Positions 1 to 7,652 of a stretch of 64,000 bases of DNA are shown one piece after another. The stretch comes from an uncultured Sunxiuqinia sp. (GTDB taxonomy: Bacteria; Bacteroidota; Bacteroidia; Bacteroidales; Prolixibacteraceae). Made by a program: the position numbers and the translations under genes. Location: positions 186,001 to 250,000 of the forward strand of contig NZ_OY782773.1 of NCBI RefSeq assembly GCF_963678245.1, read 5' to 3'. The notes beneath the pieces were generated by a model. It searched no databases, was not told the origin of the DNA, and saw only the letters and a list, made by a program, of their open reading frames with translations. Positions within the stretch are counted from its first letter, which is position 1. Each line of letters starts with the position of its first letter.

Positions 1-1000
1 AAAGTAAACTAGCCACTTCAAATTCGTCGTCTTTCAATATGTCATCCTGAAATGCTTCTTGCTTTGGGAGAATAATTGGGTAGTGAATGCTAGTAGGAAT
101 TGCGAGTTTTGTCAAATTTTCTTTGAGCTGATCTCTGTTTTCCAGCATTACTGTGTATTGTGCCCAAACACTTTCGCGTCCTTCAGCAATTTCAGGTAGC
201 AATAACTTTCCGTCCAGCAGTTGTAAATAGAGCTCGGCAGCTTGTTGGCGTCTTTCTATTTCGTTTTCAAAATACTTCAATTTTACCCGAAGGATGGCCG
301 CTTGGATGGTGTCAATTCGACCATTGATTCCGATGTATTTATGAACATAGCGTTTTTTTTGCCCGTGTGAACGAAGCATCTTTATCTTGTTTGCCAACTT
401 ACTATCATTCGTGAAAATTGCACCTCCATCGCCATAACATCCCAGAGGTTTGGCGGGAAAGAAACTGGTTGTGGCGATGTCGGTAATTGAGCAAGAGCGT
501 TTGCCGTGATATACCGCTCCAAACGATTGTGCACCATCTTCGATCACCCACAGTCCATACTTTTTCGCAATGGTATTGATCGCATCCAAATCAGCACACT
601 GCCCATATAGCGAAACGGCAATGATTCCTTTGGTCTGAGGTGTAATCTTTTCTTCTATTTTGGTGACATCAATATTGAAATCGATTGGAGAAACATCTAC
701 AAAAACGGGGCGGGCTTTATAAAAACTCACCATCGATGCCGAAGCGATAAAACTGAAAGCCGGGCAAATAATTTCGTCGGCTGGTTGCACGTTTAATGCC
801 ATCAGTGACAATAGAAGTGCGTCGGTGCCTGAACTACAAGTAATTGCATGTTTCGCTCCGGAAAAATCAGCCAGCTCTGATTCCAGCAAATTAATTTCAT
901 TTCCATTGATAAAAGAAGTGGATTTAATCACAGACTGAATAGCAGCATCAATCTCGTTTTGGTAAGCGCTATATTGTTTATTGAGGTCGTTGAATTTCAT
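1..1000 (-). CDS. DegT/DnrJ/EryC1/StrS-family sugar aminotransferase (C-terminus cut by window edge)
   Basis: PLP-dependent aminotransferase of the family that aminates keto-sugar nucleotides (WecE/ArnB/PglE-like). The ATG at 1000 opens with MKFNDLNKQY and the frame stays open for 333 codons to the window edge, so the C-terminus is missing. Visible family marks are CSSGTDAL near residue 60, VIEDGAQSFGA (the PLP-contacting Asp-Gly-Ala-Gln) and the Schiff-base lysine K184 in SFFPAKPLGCYGDGG. The later GRIDTIQAAIL segment also fits. It probably makes an amino-deoxy sugar for the surface polysaccharide. It is transcribed away from the glycosyltransferase at 1488. The family is certain; the exact sugar substrate cannot be told from sequence. 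Confidence 0.93.
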   Translation of the reverse strand, partial: MKFNDLNKQYSAYQNEIDAAIQSVIKSTSFINGNEINLLESELADFSGAKHAITCSSGTDALLLSLMALNVQPADEIICPAFSFIASASMVSFYKARPVFVDVSPIDFNIDVTKIEEKITPQTKGIIAVSLYGQCADLDAINTIAKKYGLWVIEDGAQSFGAVYHGKRSCSITDIATTSFFPAKPLGCYGDGGAIFTNDSKLANKIKMLRSHGQKKRYVHKYIGINGRIDTIQAAILRVKLKYFENEIERRQQAAELYLQLLDGKLLLPEIAEGRESVWAQYTVMLENRDQLKENLTKLAIPTSIHYPIILPKQEAFQDDILKDDEFEVASLL

Positions 1001-1487
1001 TCTATCAATTAAGATTTTATAAAAATAACAGGAAATGCGGTAAGAATAGTATTTAACAGGTAAAAAAGAAACGGATCTACGGCTTGATTCTTTATTGATG
1101 AGGGAGGAAAAGATACACTAAAACAGTGGCTGATATGGGCCGGGCAGTGCTAAACGTGGCCGATTAAGCAATGGGCTGATTCTTTAGAATCCTTGATTTT
1201 ACTGTTCCCCCGACAGTTTTGACTCTCCCATCGGCAGTTTGAGGAGCCAACCAGTCATTTGACCCTCCCATCGCTCATTTTTTTGCTTCAATCGGTTCGA
1301 TTGACCCTCCAATCGGCCATCTCTCTGACTTAATCGGGTGGGAGGATGGTCCCATTGGTTATTATTTCTAATATTCCCGAGGGCATTTGACCTGTTTCAA
1401 TGTCGTTGAGCTATATTTCTTCAAATAACATTTCACAAAACTGCATGAAAAGAGGGAAGAATATTACTTTTGTTACAAAAAATAGGC
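1001..1487. other. Divergent intergenic region with degenerate ~41-bp tandem repeats
   Basis: This 487-bp gap separates divergently transcribed genes. No coding frame is convincing. Between about 1211 and 1345 the motif GACYCTCCMATCG recurs at 1221, 1261 and 1303 (spacings 40 and 42 bp), with looser TTTGA and ATCGG words between and a decayed fourth unit near 1328. The spacers are not conserved and there is no dyad, so it is not a CRISPR array. Confidence 0.55.
1465..1472 (+). promoter_or_regulatory. Candidate Bacteroidota -7 box before the first glycosyltransferase
   Basis: TACTTTTG matches the TAnnTTTG -7 consensus of the Bacteroidota primary sigma factor. It lies 15 bp before the ATG at 1488, which would give a very short 5' leader. 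No clear -33 TTTG is seen at the usual spacing, so this rests on one box only. Confidence 0.4.
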
Positions 1488-2771
1488 ATGAAGAAAATTT
1501 TAATCATTACTTATTACTGGCCACCAGCTGGAGGCGGTGGTGTTCAGCGATGGTTGAAATTTGCTAAATATCTGCCAGATTATGGATGGAAACCTATAAT
1601 TGTTGCCCCTGAAAACGCAGATTATCCTTCAATTGATCGGTCGTTAGAAAAAGACATAAGTGAAGAAATAGAGGTAATTAAAGTGCCAATTTGGGAGCCT
1701 TACAAACTATTTAAATTAATTACTGGGAAGAAAAAAGAAGAAAAGGTAAACACCGGATTTCTTTTTGATGGCAAGAATAAAAGTTGGATTGAAAGCTTAA
1801 GTCTTTGGTTACGCGGAAACCTAATGATTCCTGATCCCAGAGTGTTTTGGGTCAATCCGGTATATAAAGTCTTAAAGAAAAAGATAAAGGAAATCCAGCC
1901 AGATTGTGTGATTACTACAGGACCGCCTCATAGCGTACACTTAATCGGGCTAAAGCTTCAAAAGAGGTTTCAGTTGAGATGGATTGCCGACTTCAGAGAT
2001 CCCTGGAGTACCATTGATTACCTGGATATTTTTAAATTGACGACTTTTGCTCGTAACCGGCAACGATCGTTAGAGAAGAAAGTGCTAACCCATGCTGATT
2101 TGGTATTGAGCGTAAGTGAAAACTGGAAGAAGGAATTACTGGAATTAGGTGCAAAAAATGTAGAGGTAGTTACCAACGGCTACGACGAGGATGATTTTAA
2201 AGATTATAAAAAGGTGGACACGGGCAAGTTTGTTTTTACATACACCGGATTAATCACCTCCTTGCGAAATCCTTCATTTCTTTGGAGTTTGTTGGAAAAG
2301 ATGTGTCGACAAGATCAGGAGTTTGATTCGAAGTTTGAACTGCGTATCGTCGGAAGCATTGATCAGCAAGTGCTGAATGAAATTAAAAGTTTACCATTGC
2401 TGGGGAAACGAACAAAATACCTAGGATATCTGCCGCATGACGAAGTAATCAAACAGTACGGGGAAGCATCTATGTTATTATTACTTTTGAACCAGTCGGC
2501 CAATGCGAAGGGACATATTCCTGGAAAGCTGTTTGAATATGTCGCTTCCAGAACACCTGTTTTGGCGATTGGAGATATAGGAGGAGATGTGGCCAGAATT
2601 ATGGAGGAATGTGGGGCGGGGGAGATTTTTGAGGAGGAAAATCGAAAAGAAGAAATTCAGCAATTTATTTTTGAGAGGAGTAAAAAGAGGAGTAAAGGAA
2701 ACCTGAATTTTTATCAATATTCACGAGCTGAGCTGACTAAAGATCTTTGTCTGAATTTCGATAGAATTTGA
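1488..2771 (+). CDS. Glycosyltransferase, GT4-like (GT-B fold)
   Basis: Predicted 427-residue cytoplasmic or membrane-associated glycosyltransferase that would add one sugar to a lipid-linked polysaccharide unit. It opens with MKKILIITYYWPPAGGGGVQRW, the Gly-rich loop typical of GT4 N-terminal domains. IADFRDPW lies mid-protein and the donor-binding helix GKLFEYVASRTPVLAIG near residue 350. An in-frame TTG at 1470 would add six residues, but the ATG at 1488 is preferred because it begins directly at the first beta strand and follows a -7 box. The next glycosyltransferase starts 83 bp downstream on the same strand. Donor and acceptor cannot be deduced. Confidence 0.88.
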   Translation: MKKILIITYYWPPAGGGGVQRWLKFAKYLPDYGWKPIIVAPENADYPSIDRSLEKDISEEIEVIKVPIWEPYKLFKLITGKKKEEKVNTGFLFDGKNKSWIESLSLWLRGNLMIPDPRVFWVNPVYKVLKKKIKEIQPDCVITTGPPHSVHLIGLKLQKRFQLRWIADFRDPWSTIDYLDIFKLTTFARNRQRSLEKKVLTHADLVLSVSENWKKELLELGAKNVEVVTNGYDEDDFKDYKKVDTGKFVFTYTGLITSLRNPSFLWSLLEKMCRQDQEFDSKFELRIVGSIDQQVLNEIKSLPLLGKRTKYLGYLPHDEVIKQYGEASMLLLLLNQSANAKGHIPGKLFEYVASRTPVLAIGDIGGDVARIMEECGAGEIFEEENRKEEIQQFIFERSKKRSKGNLNFYQYSRAELTKDLCLNFDRI

Positions 2772-2854
2772 TGGTTTCGTGAATGCGTTTTTAACACGGC
2801 GCGACTTTAAGTTTGCTTGGAATAGTCTTTTGAAAAGGTTTATTTTTGGGTTTT

Positions 2855-3901
2855 ATGAATAAGAAGATACTTTTCTTTCATATCGGCTTGAATACTTTTG
2901 TTAAGCGTGATATTGCTATCTTATCAGAGAAATACACTGTTGATGTGTATGAATTTAAGTTGTCAAAAAAATTGTTGACATTTATTTTAGAAGTGATTCG
3001 ACAATTCTTTTTTCTAGTATTCAAAGGGAGGAAATACGATGTACTCTTTATTTGGTTTTCAGACTATCATTCATTTCTTCCTTCGTTGTATGCAAAACTA
3101 TTTTATAAGAAATGCTATATTGTTGCAGGAGGATTTGATGCTACTGCTATTCCCGAATTGGGATATGGGTTGTTTTGTAAAAAAAACTTGCGTTCAGTTT
3201 TAGGGCGAAAATCATATGAATATTGCACTAAAATATTGCCTGTAGATGAAAGCTTAATCATAAACAAAAATTCATATGCTTTCCAATATGAATTCGATGC
3301 TGGCATTATGCATTACTGTAATGTTGCGGAGGATAAATTCTTAACCATACCCACAGGATATGATGTGAATTTTTGGAAGCCAGTTAAAGGTATCGATAGG
3401 CAGAATAGTGTTGTTTCCGTAGCAAGTGTGGCTAGTTATCCAAGATGGAAACTTAAAGGAGGAGATTTATTGATGGAAGTGGCCAAAAGATTACCACAAT
3501 ATGAATTTTACTTTTACGGTATTTCTGAAAAGTTTCAGCAGGAACTAATCGAAAGAGGAGTTCCTGAGAATTTTCATTTAAAGGGGTTTGTTCAAAATGA
3601 ATCGCTGCCTGAGATTTATTCAAAGCACAAGGTCTACGCACAATTGTCATTGAGTGAAGGGTTACCCAATGTTTTGTGTGAGGCGATGCTCTGTGGCTGT
3701 GTCCCGCTAGGAAGCAATGTGAATGGAATACCGAAAGCAATTGGAAGTACAGGATTTATTTTAGAAAGGAAAAATGTACAAGAAGCTGTAGTGTTGGTTG
3801 CTAAAGCGATTGAGCATAAAGAGACTACTTTTTCTCAAGAACGAATTCTGAATTTATTTGACATTAATAAACGAATTCAGAGCCTAATTGGGGTGATTTA
3901 A
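2855..3901 (+). CDS. Glycosyltransferase, GT4-like
   Basis: 348-residue GT-B glycosyltransferase. MNKKILFFHIGLN starts the N-terminal Rossmann domain. The C-terminal half has VASYPRWKLKGGDLL (start of the donor domain) and EGLPNVLCEAMLCGCVP, the E-x7-E loop that holds the nucleotide sugar. An in-frame TTG lies nine bases upstream, but the ATG at 2855 is the better start. It probably shares a transcript with the glycosyltransferase ending at 2771. It converges on the minus-strand GT2 that ends at 3990, with only 88 bp between the two stops and no obvious terminator hairpin. Confidence 0.87.
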   Translation: MNKKILFFHIGLNTFVKRDIAILSEKYTVDVYEFKLSKKLLTFILEVIRQFFFLVFKGRKYDVLFIWFSDYHSFLPSLYAKLFYKKCYIVAGGFDATAIPELGYGLFCKKNLRSVLGRKSYEYCTKILPVDESLIINKNSYAFQYEFDAGIMHYCNVAEDKFLTIPTGYDVNFWKPVKGIDRQNSVVSVASVASYPRWKLKGGDLLMEVAKRLPQYEFYFYGISEKFQQELIERGVPENFHLKGFVQNESLPEIYSKHKVYAQLSLSEGLPNVLCEAMLCGCVPLGSNVNGIPKAIGSTGFILERKNVQEAVVLVAKAIEHKETTFSQERILNLFDINKRIQSLIGVI

Positions 3902-3989
3902 AATTTATAATAATAGAATTTCGAAGAAGATAAGCGAATAGGTTTAAATAGGGATGTTTGGTGCCCTTTTTAGTTGATTGATGTTTTTC

Positions 3990-4925
3990 TCACCTCAAAT
4001 AATTAGCTGTTTTTATATAGCCGTCTAATATTATTCTCAGAAACTTAGTTTTTGTGCCCAAATAAAAAAATCGGTACTTCAGCGTGAATCCATTCAGTTG
4101 TATTAATTGCTCTACATATACCTCTAAATCATCAACTATTTTACCGTAGTAACAGTGCATAATAATTCGTTTTAGATATAACATTTTACCTGCGTCATTC
4201 AAATCGTCTGCATACTGTTCTAAGATATATTTAAAACCACTAATTTTTTTCCAATGGTTTGTTGAAATTCTTTCACCGTTATGAATTTTTACAATATGGC
4301 AAACCTTTGGAATCGATTTTAAATTAAATTTTTTAATGATTTTTAATGATAAGTCTAGATCTTGAGATGATTCTAGATTTTCAGTAAATCCATTTACTGA
4401 GATAAGGGCTGATCTTCTAAATAAAGGATTAGGTGTCGCAAATGTAATACTTGAATTAAGCAATATTTCAAAAGTATTATATTCTAAAGTATTGTAATGG
4501 GTTGTTGTGATTTCTTTATTCGCATTAACATCAACTACTTTTTGGCTACATACAACTATCCCCAGGTGATCATCACTTTGAGCAAATACTTCAAATTGTT
4601 TCTCAATTTTATCAAGAGTCCATTCATCATCATCGTCGAAAAAAGCAATGTACTTGCCGCTGCTTTTTTTTATGCCAAAGTTTCGGGCAGCGCATGCTCC
4701 CCAATTATCCTTTAACGGGAAATATTTTATTTCATCACTATTGATGTATTTTCTAAGGTTTTTCTGAGTCCTTTTTTGATAATCTGTATTCAGGCCATTA
4801 TCGTCAATTACTATTATTTCCTTGTTCTCATAAGTTTGAGATAAACAATTTTCAACGGCTTCGTTAATCGAATCCGGTCTTTTATAGGTTGGGATAATAA
4901 TCGATATTTTAGGGAATACACTCAT
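3990..4925 (-). CDS. Glycosyltransferase family 2
   Basis: 311-residue GT-A enzyme. ISIIIPTYKRPDSINEAVE is the GT2 nucleotide-binding start, IVIDDNG follows, and FFDDDDEW near residue 85 carries the metal-binding DxD. CAARNFGIKKSSG precedes it, as usual for GT2. The frame extends 14 codons further upstream to 4967, but the ATG at 4925 puts the start four residues before the first beta strand and is preferred. It is the last gene of a minus-strand set with the methyltransferase (5046-5780) and flippase (6123-7586). Acceptor specificity is unknown. Confidence 0.88.
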   Translation of the reverse strand: MSVFPKISIIIPTYKRPDSINEAVENCLSQTYENKEIIVIDDNGLNTDYQKRTQKNLRKYINSDEIKYFPLKDNWGACAARNFGIKKSSGKYIAFFDDDDEWTLDKIEKQFEVFAQSDDHLGIVVCSQKVVDVNANKEITTTHYNTLEYNTFEILLNSSITFATPNPLFRRSALISVNGFTENLESSQDLDLSLKIIKKFNLKSIPKVCHIVKIHNGERISTNHWKKISGFKYILEQYADDLNDAGKMLYLKRIIMHCYYGKIVDDLEVYVEQLIQLNGFTLKYRFFYLGTKTKFLRIILDGYIKTANYLR

Positions 4926-5045
4926 AGAATGAGTAGTTAAATTTAATTCTACTTTATAAATGATCAAGACCTAAAACTATTTCTGATACTACTTAATTCA
5001 AGTTATTAAAGAGAAAGTGTTTTTTAGTGATCTTGCATCAGTGAA

Positions 5046-5780
5046 TCATAGTTTAGATGGCTCTGAATTACTATCTTTTTTGAATGTTATTGTGTATCCA
5101 CTTCTAGTATATCTGTTTATCCCAAATATTTTAGATATGACCATTTTAAACACTTGTATAATAAAATCAACTACTATGTTGTTAGCGCCAATAAAGGAAA
5201 ATTCTTCAGTAGTATAACGATATGTTAGGTCTTTGACAACAAAATTCCCAGATACCGTCTTTTCTGTACGTTGCTCGGACTTTTCGCAAAGGTATTTAAT
5301 AAAGACAACCGGATTATATGGTTTAATGTGGGATAAATCGTTATAAAAATTTTTCCATAACAAAGGAGTACTTATAATAAAAATTCCGCCGTCACATAGT
5401 ACTCTGTCAACCTCGCTGATGAAGCTATATAGCTGTTTGTGAGACAGATGTTCGACCATGTGGCTAGAGTGGACGAGAGCTACGGACTTATTTTCAAAAG
5501 GAAGCCTATTAGGCACCTTATGAATTATCGCTTTATGACCTTCATTTTGTAAGTTCTTAACTGTTTCTTCGTTTCCGTCAAGTAAAACAACATTATTATA
5601 GGTTTGATATAGGTTTAGCCTTGCCCCAAATCCGCCACTTCCAGCCCCAATATCAACAATAACATCATCCTTGCTTGTTGGTAAAAAAGGTAAAGCTAAA
5701 TCATAAAAGGCTTCACGTTGCCGGATAGTATATTTTTTCCTGTTTTTGAAGCTGTTATGCCAAATCCTGAAATGATTCAT
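5046..5780 (-). CDS. SAM-dependent methyltransferase, class I
   Basis: 244-residue methyltransferase. Motif I is VDIGAGSGGFGARL near residue 43, followed by an acidic strand end VLLDGN and motif IV-like SVALVHSSHMVEHL, then LYSFISEVDRVLCDGG as in methyltransferase type 11 proteins. In a polysaccharide locus such enzymes often O-methylate a sugar or cap the chain end, but that role here is an inference from position. It lies between a flippase and a GT2 on the same strand. Confidence 0.86.
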   Translation of the reverse strand: MNHFRIWHNSFKNRKKYTIRQREAFYDLALPFLPTSKDDVIVDIGAGSGGFGARLNLYQTYNNVVLLDGNEETVKNLQNEGHKAIIHKVPNRLPFENKSVALVHSSHMVEHLSHKQLYSFISEVDRVLCDGGIFIISTPLLWKNFYNDLSHIKPYNPVVFIKYLCEKSEQRTEKTVSGNFVVKDLTYRYTTEEFSFIGANNIVVDFIIQVFKMVISKIFGINRYTRSGYTITFKKDSNSEPSKL

Positions 5781-6122
5781 GGTTCTTTTGTAGATTATAA
5801 AAATGTACTATTTAAATTTTTGACTTAATATGTCTTTATGTTATCAGATATTTTGGTTCTCTTATAATAAGAATGCAAAAATATATAAATAAAACTTTCA
5901 AGGTAAAACATCCAAAGCTAAAAAAATCTGGGGATATTATATCTGTTGCATATCCACCCACACTCTACTTGTTTTTTAACGGACAAAAATATTTGTCTCA
6001 CCTTTTTAATTCTGGGTACCCTGTGTTGAAATCAGGGTTGGATAAATTATTTATTTGGTTGATAGTAAAAATATTAGTGTTGATAACAACAAGGTAGCCC
6101 AATTCACCAAGTAACCTTATAA
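5781..6122. other. Intergenic region inside the minus-strand set, no convincing gene
   Basis: This 342-bp AT-rich gap lies between the flippase stop and the methyltransferase start. An open plus-strand frame of 74 codons (5873-6097) is present, but its product is low-complexity and opposes the surrounding operon, so it is not called. No strong hairpin or repeat is seen. Confidence 0.5.
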
Positions 6123-7586
6123 CTATTTTTTGAAAAAGGCTATTAGGTTATTAATATCCTCCGAGACTTTCGAAAAATAGATGGTCGGCAGATAAATGAT
6201 TCCCAAGACAGTGCTTCGAACCAAGATATCAGGTATTAAACTCATTTTCGGCACTAAAAAGGCAACTGTGTAGGTTACAGCAAGAACTAGAATTGCGATT
6301 AAAAACTTATAGTCAAAAGGCTGCAAACCATATTTTACCTTTAGAAACAGGAATTTCATCAGATTATTCATCAACAATGCCCCGGAAATGGCTATTGCCG
6401 CTCCAACAATGCCCCATAGAGGGATCAGGAGATAGAGTAAAAGCACCACAAGTAGCACCAGTATGCCTATAAAAATGAGCGCTACACGATAGTATTTTGA
6501 ATACGAGATAACCAACCCGTTGGCGCCGGTCAACATATCAAACAAATAGCCCAACCCAACAAAAAAGATCACCCATTTGGATTGTTGGTAGTCTGGCCCT
6601 AAGATGGTCAGGATATTATCAATATTAGCCCAAATACCCAGAAAGAGAAATCCACCGATAATGAATTGATTGATACAACTTTTGTAATAGATATCCTTTA
6701 TGTGTTCGATATCATTTTTCTTCCAGGCTTCGGCAATTAGGGTGCCTGATATTTTTAATAGCGGCCGTGATGGAATTACGACTAGAGTTCCAAAATAAAA
6801 AGCGATGGTATAGACTCCGGTATTGGATAAATCCAGCATTTGATTAATAAATATTTTATCGATATTAAAAACAAAGATGGAGCCTAAACTGGCAAGTACA
6901 CCGTACAGAGCAACACTCCACATTTCTTTTTTCAGTTTTTGATCAATAAAATCCAATTTCGGGCGAAAGTTGATTTCCCCTTTTTGGAGCAAGAAGAAAA
7001 AGATAAAGAGTCCTTTTAAACAAAGCACTGTGGCAAATGCCAAAATTAGTTGATGAAGAAGGATTAGCTTGAAAGCATAACACAAAACAATTAAAAACAA
7101 TAAGGCACGCTGTACAAATTCCTGAAAAAAGGTCCCGGTAACAGCATCATAAAGTAATCGGTTATAGTTATCCAGAAAAATAAATGCCATGGAGAAAAAT
7201 GTCAAAGGAACCAATAAGTAGACATAATTCGCAAACAGGGCAGATTTCTCCAGATTACTGGCTATGAGTATTGGTTTAAAAGAATAATAGGACACTAAAA
7301 ATACTGAAAACCCAATGATGAAAGTCAATGAAGCAACGAATAGAAATCCATTGTGCTTATTCGCGGGATTTCTAAAGTAGGGAAACAATCGAGAGGTAAC
7401 ACCTTGGAAGCCGAATAAAAAAAGTTGACCTGTTAGTGCAGAGTAAGCGGCTAATAAACCAAACAGACCAACAACTTCAGTTGTAAGGTACTGTGTATAT
7501 AAATAAGTGGTTGTTACAAATCCAAAAACTACCCCCAAATAGGACCAGATACTACCTTTTATTGATTGCTTTATGATAATCCCCAT
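6123..7586 (-). CDS. Wzx-like flippase / polysaccharide biosynthesis membrane protein
   Basis: 487-residue integral membrane protein of the MOP superfamily, with about 14 hydrophobic helices. It begins MGIIIKQSIKGSIWSYLGVV, the usual amphipathic start of Wzx/RfbX proteins. NIDKIFINQMLDLSNTGVYTIAF in the middle is the typical segment between helices 6 and 8. It should move undecaprenyl-linked repeat units across the inner membrane. It is divergent from the YfhO-like gene, 66 bp away. It is one of three flippases in the window, so its substrate may differ from that of the central operon. Confidence 0.9.
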   Translation of the reverse strand: MGIIIKQSIKGSIWSYLGVVFGFVTTTYLYTQYLTTEVVGLFGLLAAYSALTGQLFLFGFQGVTSRLFPYFRNPANKHNGFLFVASLTFIIGFSVFLVSYYSFKPILIASNLEKSALFANYVYLLVPLTFFSMAFIFLDNYNRLLYDAVTGTFFQEFVQRALLFLIVLCYAFKLILLHQLILAFATVLCLKGLFIFFFLLQKGEINFRPKLDFIDQKLKKEMWSVALYGVLASLGSIFVFNIDKIFINQMLDLSNTGVYTIAFYFGTLVVIPSRPLLKISGTLIAEAWKKNDIEHIKDIYYKSCINQFIIGGFLFLGIWANIDNILTILGPDYQQSKWVIFFVGLGYLFDMLTGANGLVISYSKYYRVALIFIGILVLLVVLLLYLLIPLWGIVGAAIAISGALLMNNLMKFLFLKVKYGLQPFDYKFLIAILVLAVTYTVAFLVPKMSLIPDILVRSTVLGIIYLPTIYFSKVSEDINNLIAFFKK

Positions 7587-7613
7587 TGCTATCGGATTCA
7601 GTAATTATTTGCT

Positions 7614-7621
7614 TACTTTTG
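7614..7621 (+). promoter_or_regulatory. Candidate -7 box for the yfhO-like gene
   Basis: TACTTTTG fits TAnnTTTG and lies 31 bp before the ATG at 7653, in the gap between divergent genes. The identical octamer precedes the gene at 1488. No -33 TTTG is found at 19-21 bp, so confidence is limited. Confidence 0.4.
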
Positions 7622-7652
7622 TTTCCATTCAAAACGTAATAAGCTTTTGTTT

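Noticed and set aside
1300-1320. GGTTCGATT resembling a tRNA T-loop
   Set aside because: No acceptor stem, anticodon arm or CCA-proximal pairing could be built around it; it belongs to the degenerate repeats.
1211-1345. Possible CRISPR array
   Set aside because: The repeated word is short and diverged, the period is about 41 bp with no constant repeat/spacer pattern, and no cas genes are in the window.
5873-6097. Plus-strand frame of 74 codons in the gap of the minus-strand set
   Set aside because: AT-rich, low-complexity product with no recognisable domain, opposite to the operon around it and without a clear promoter.
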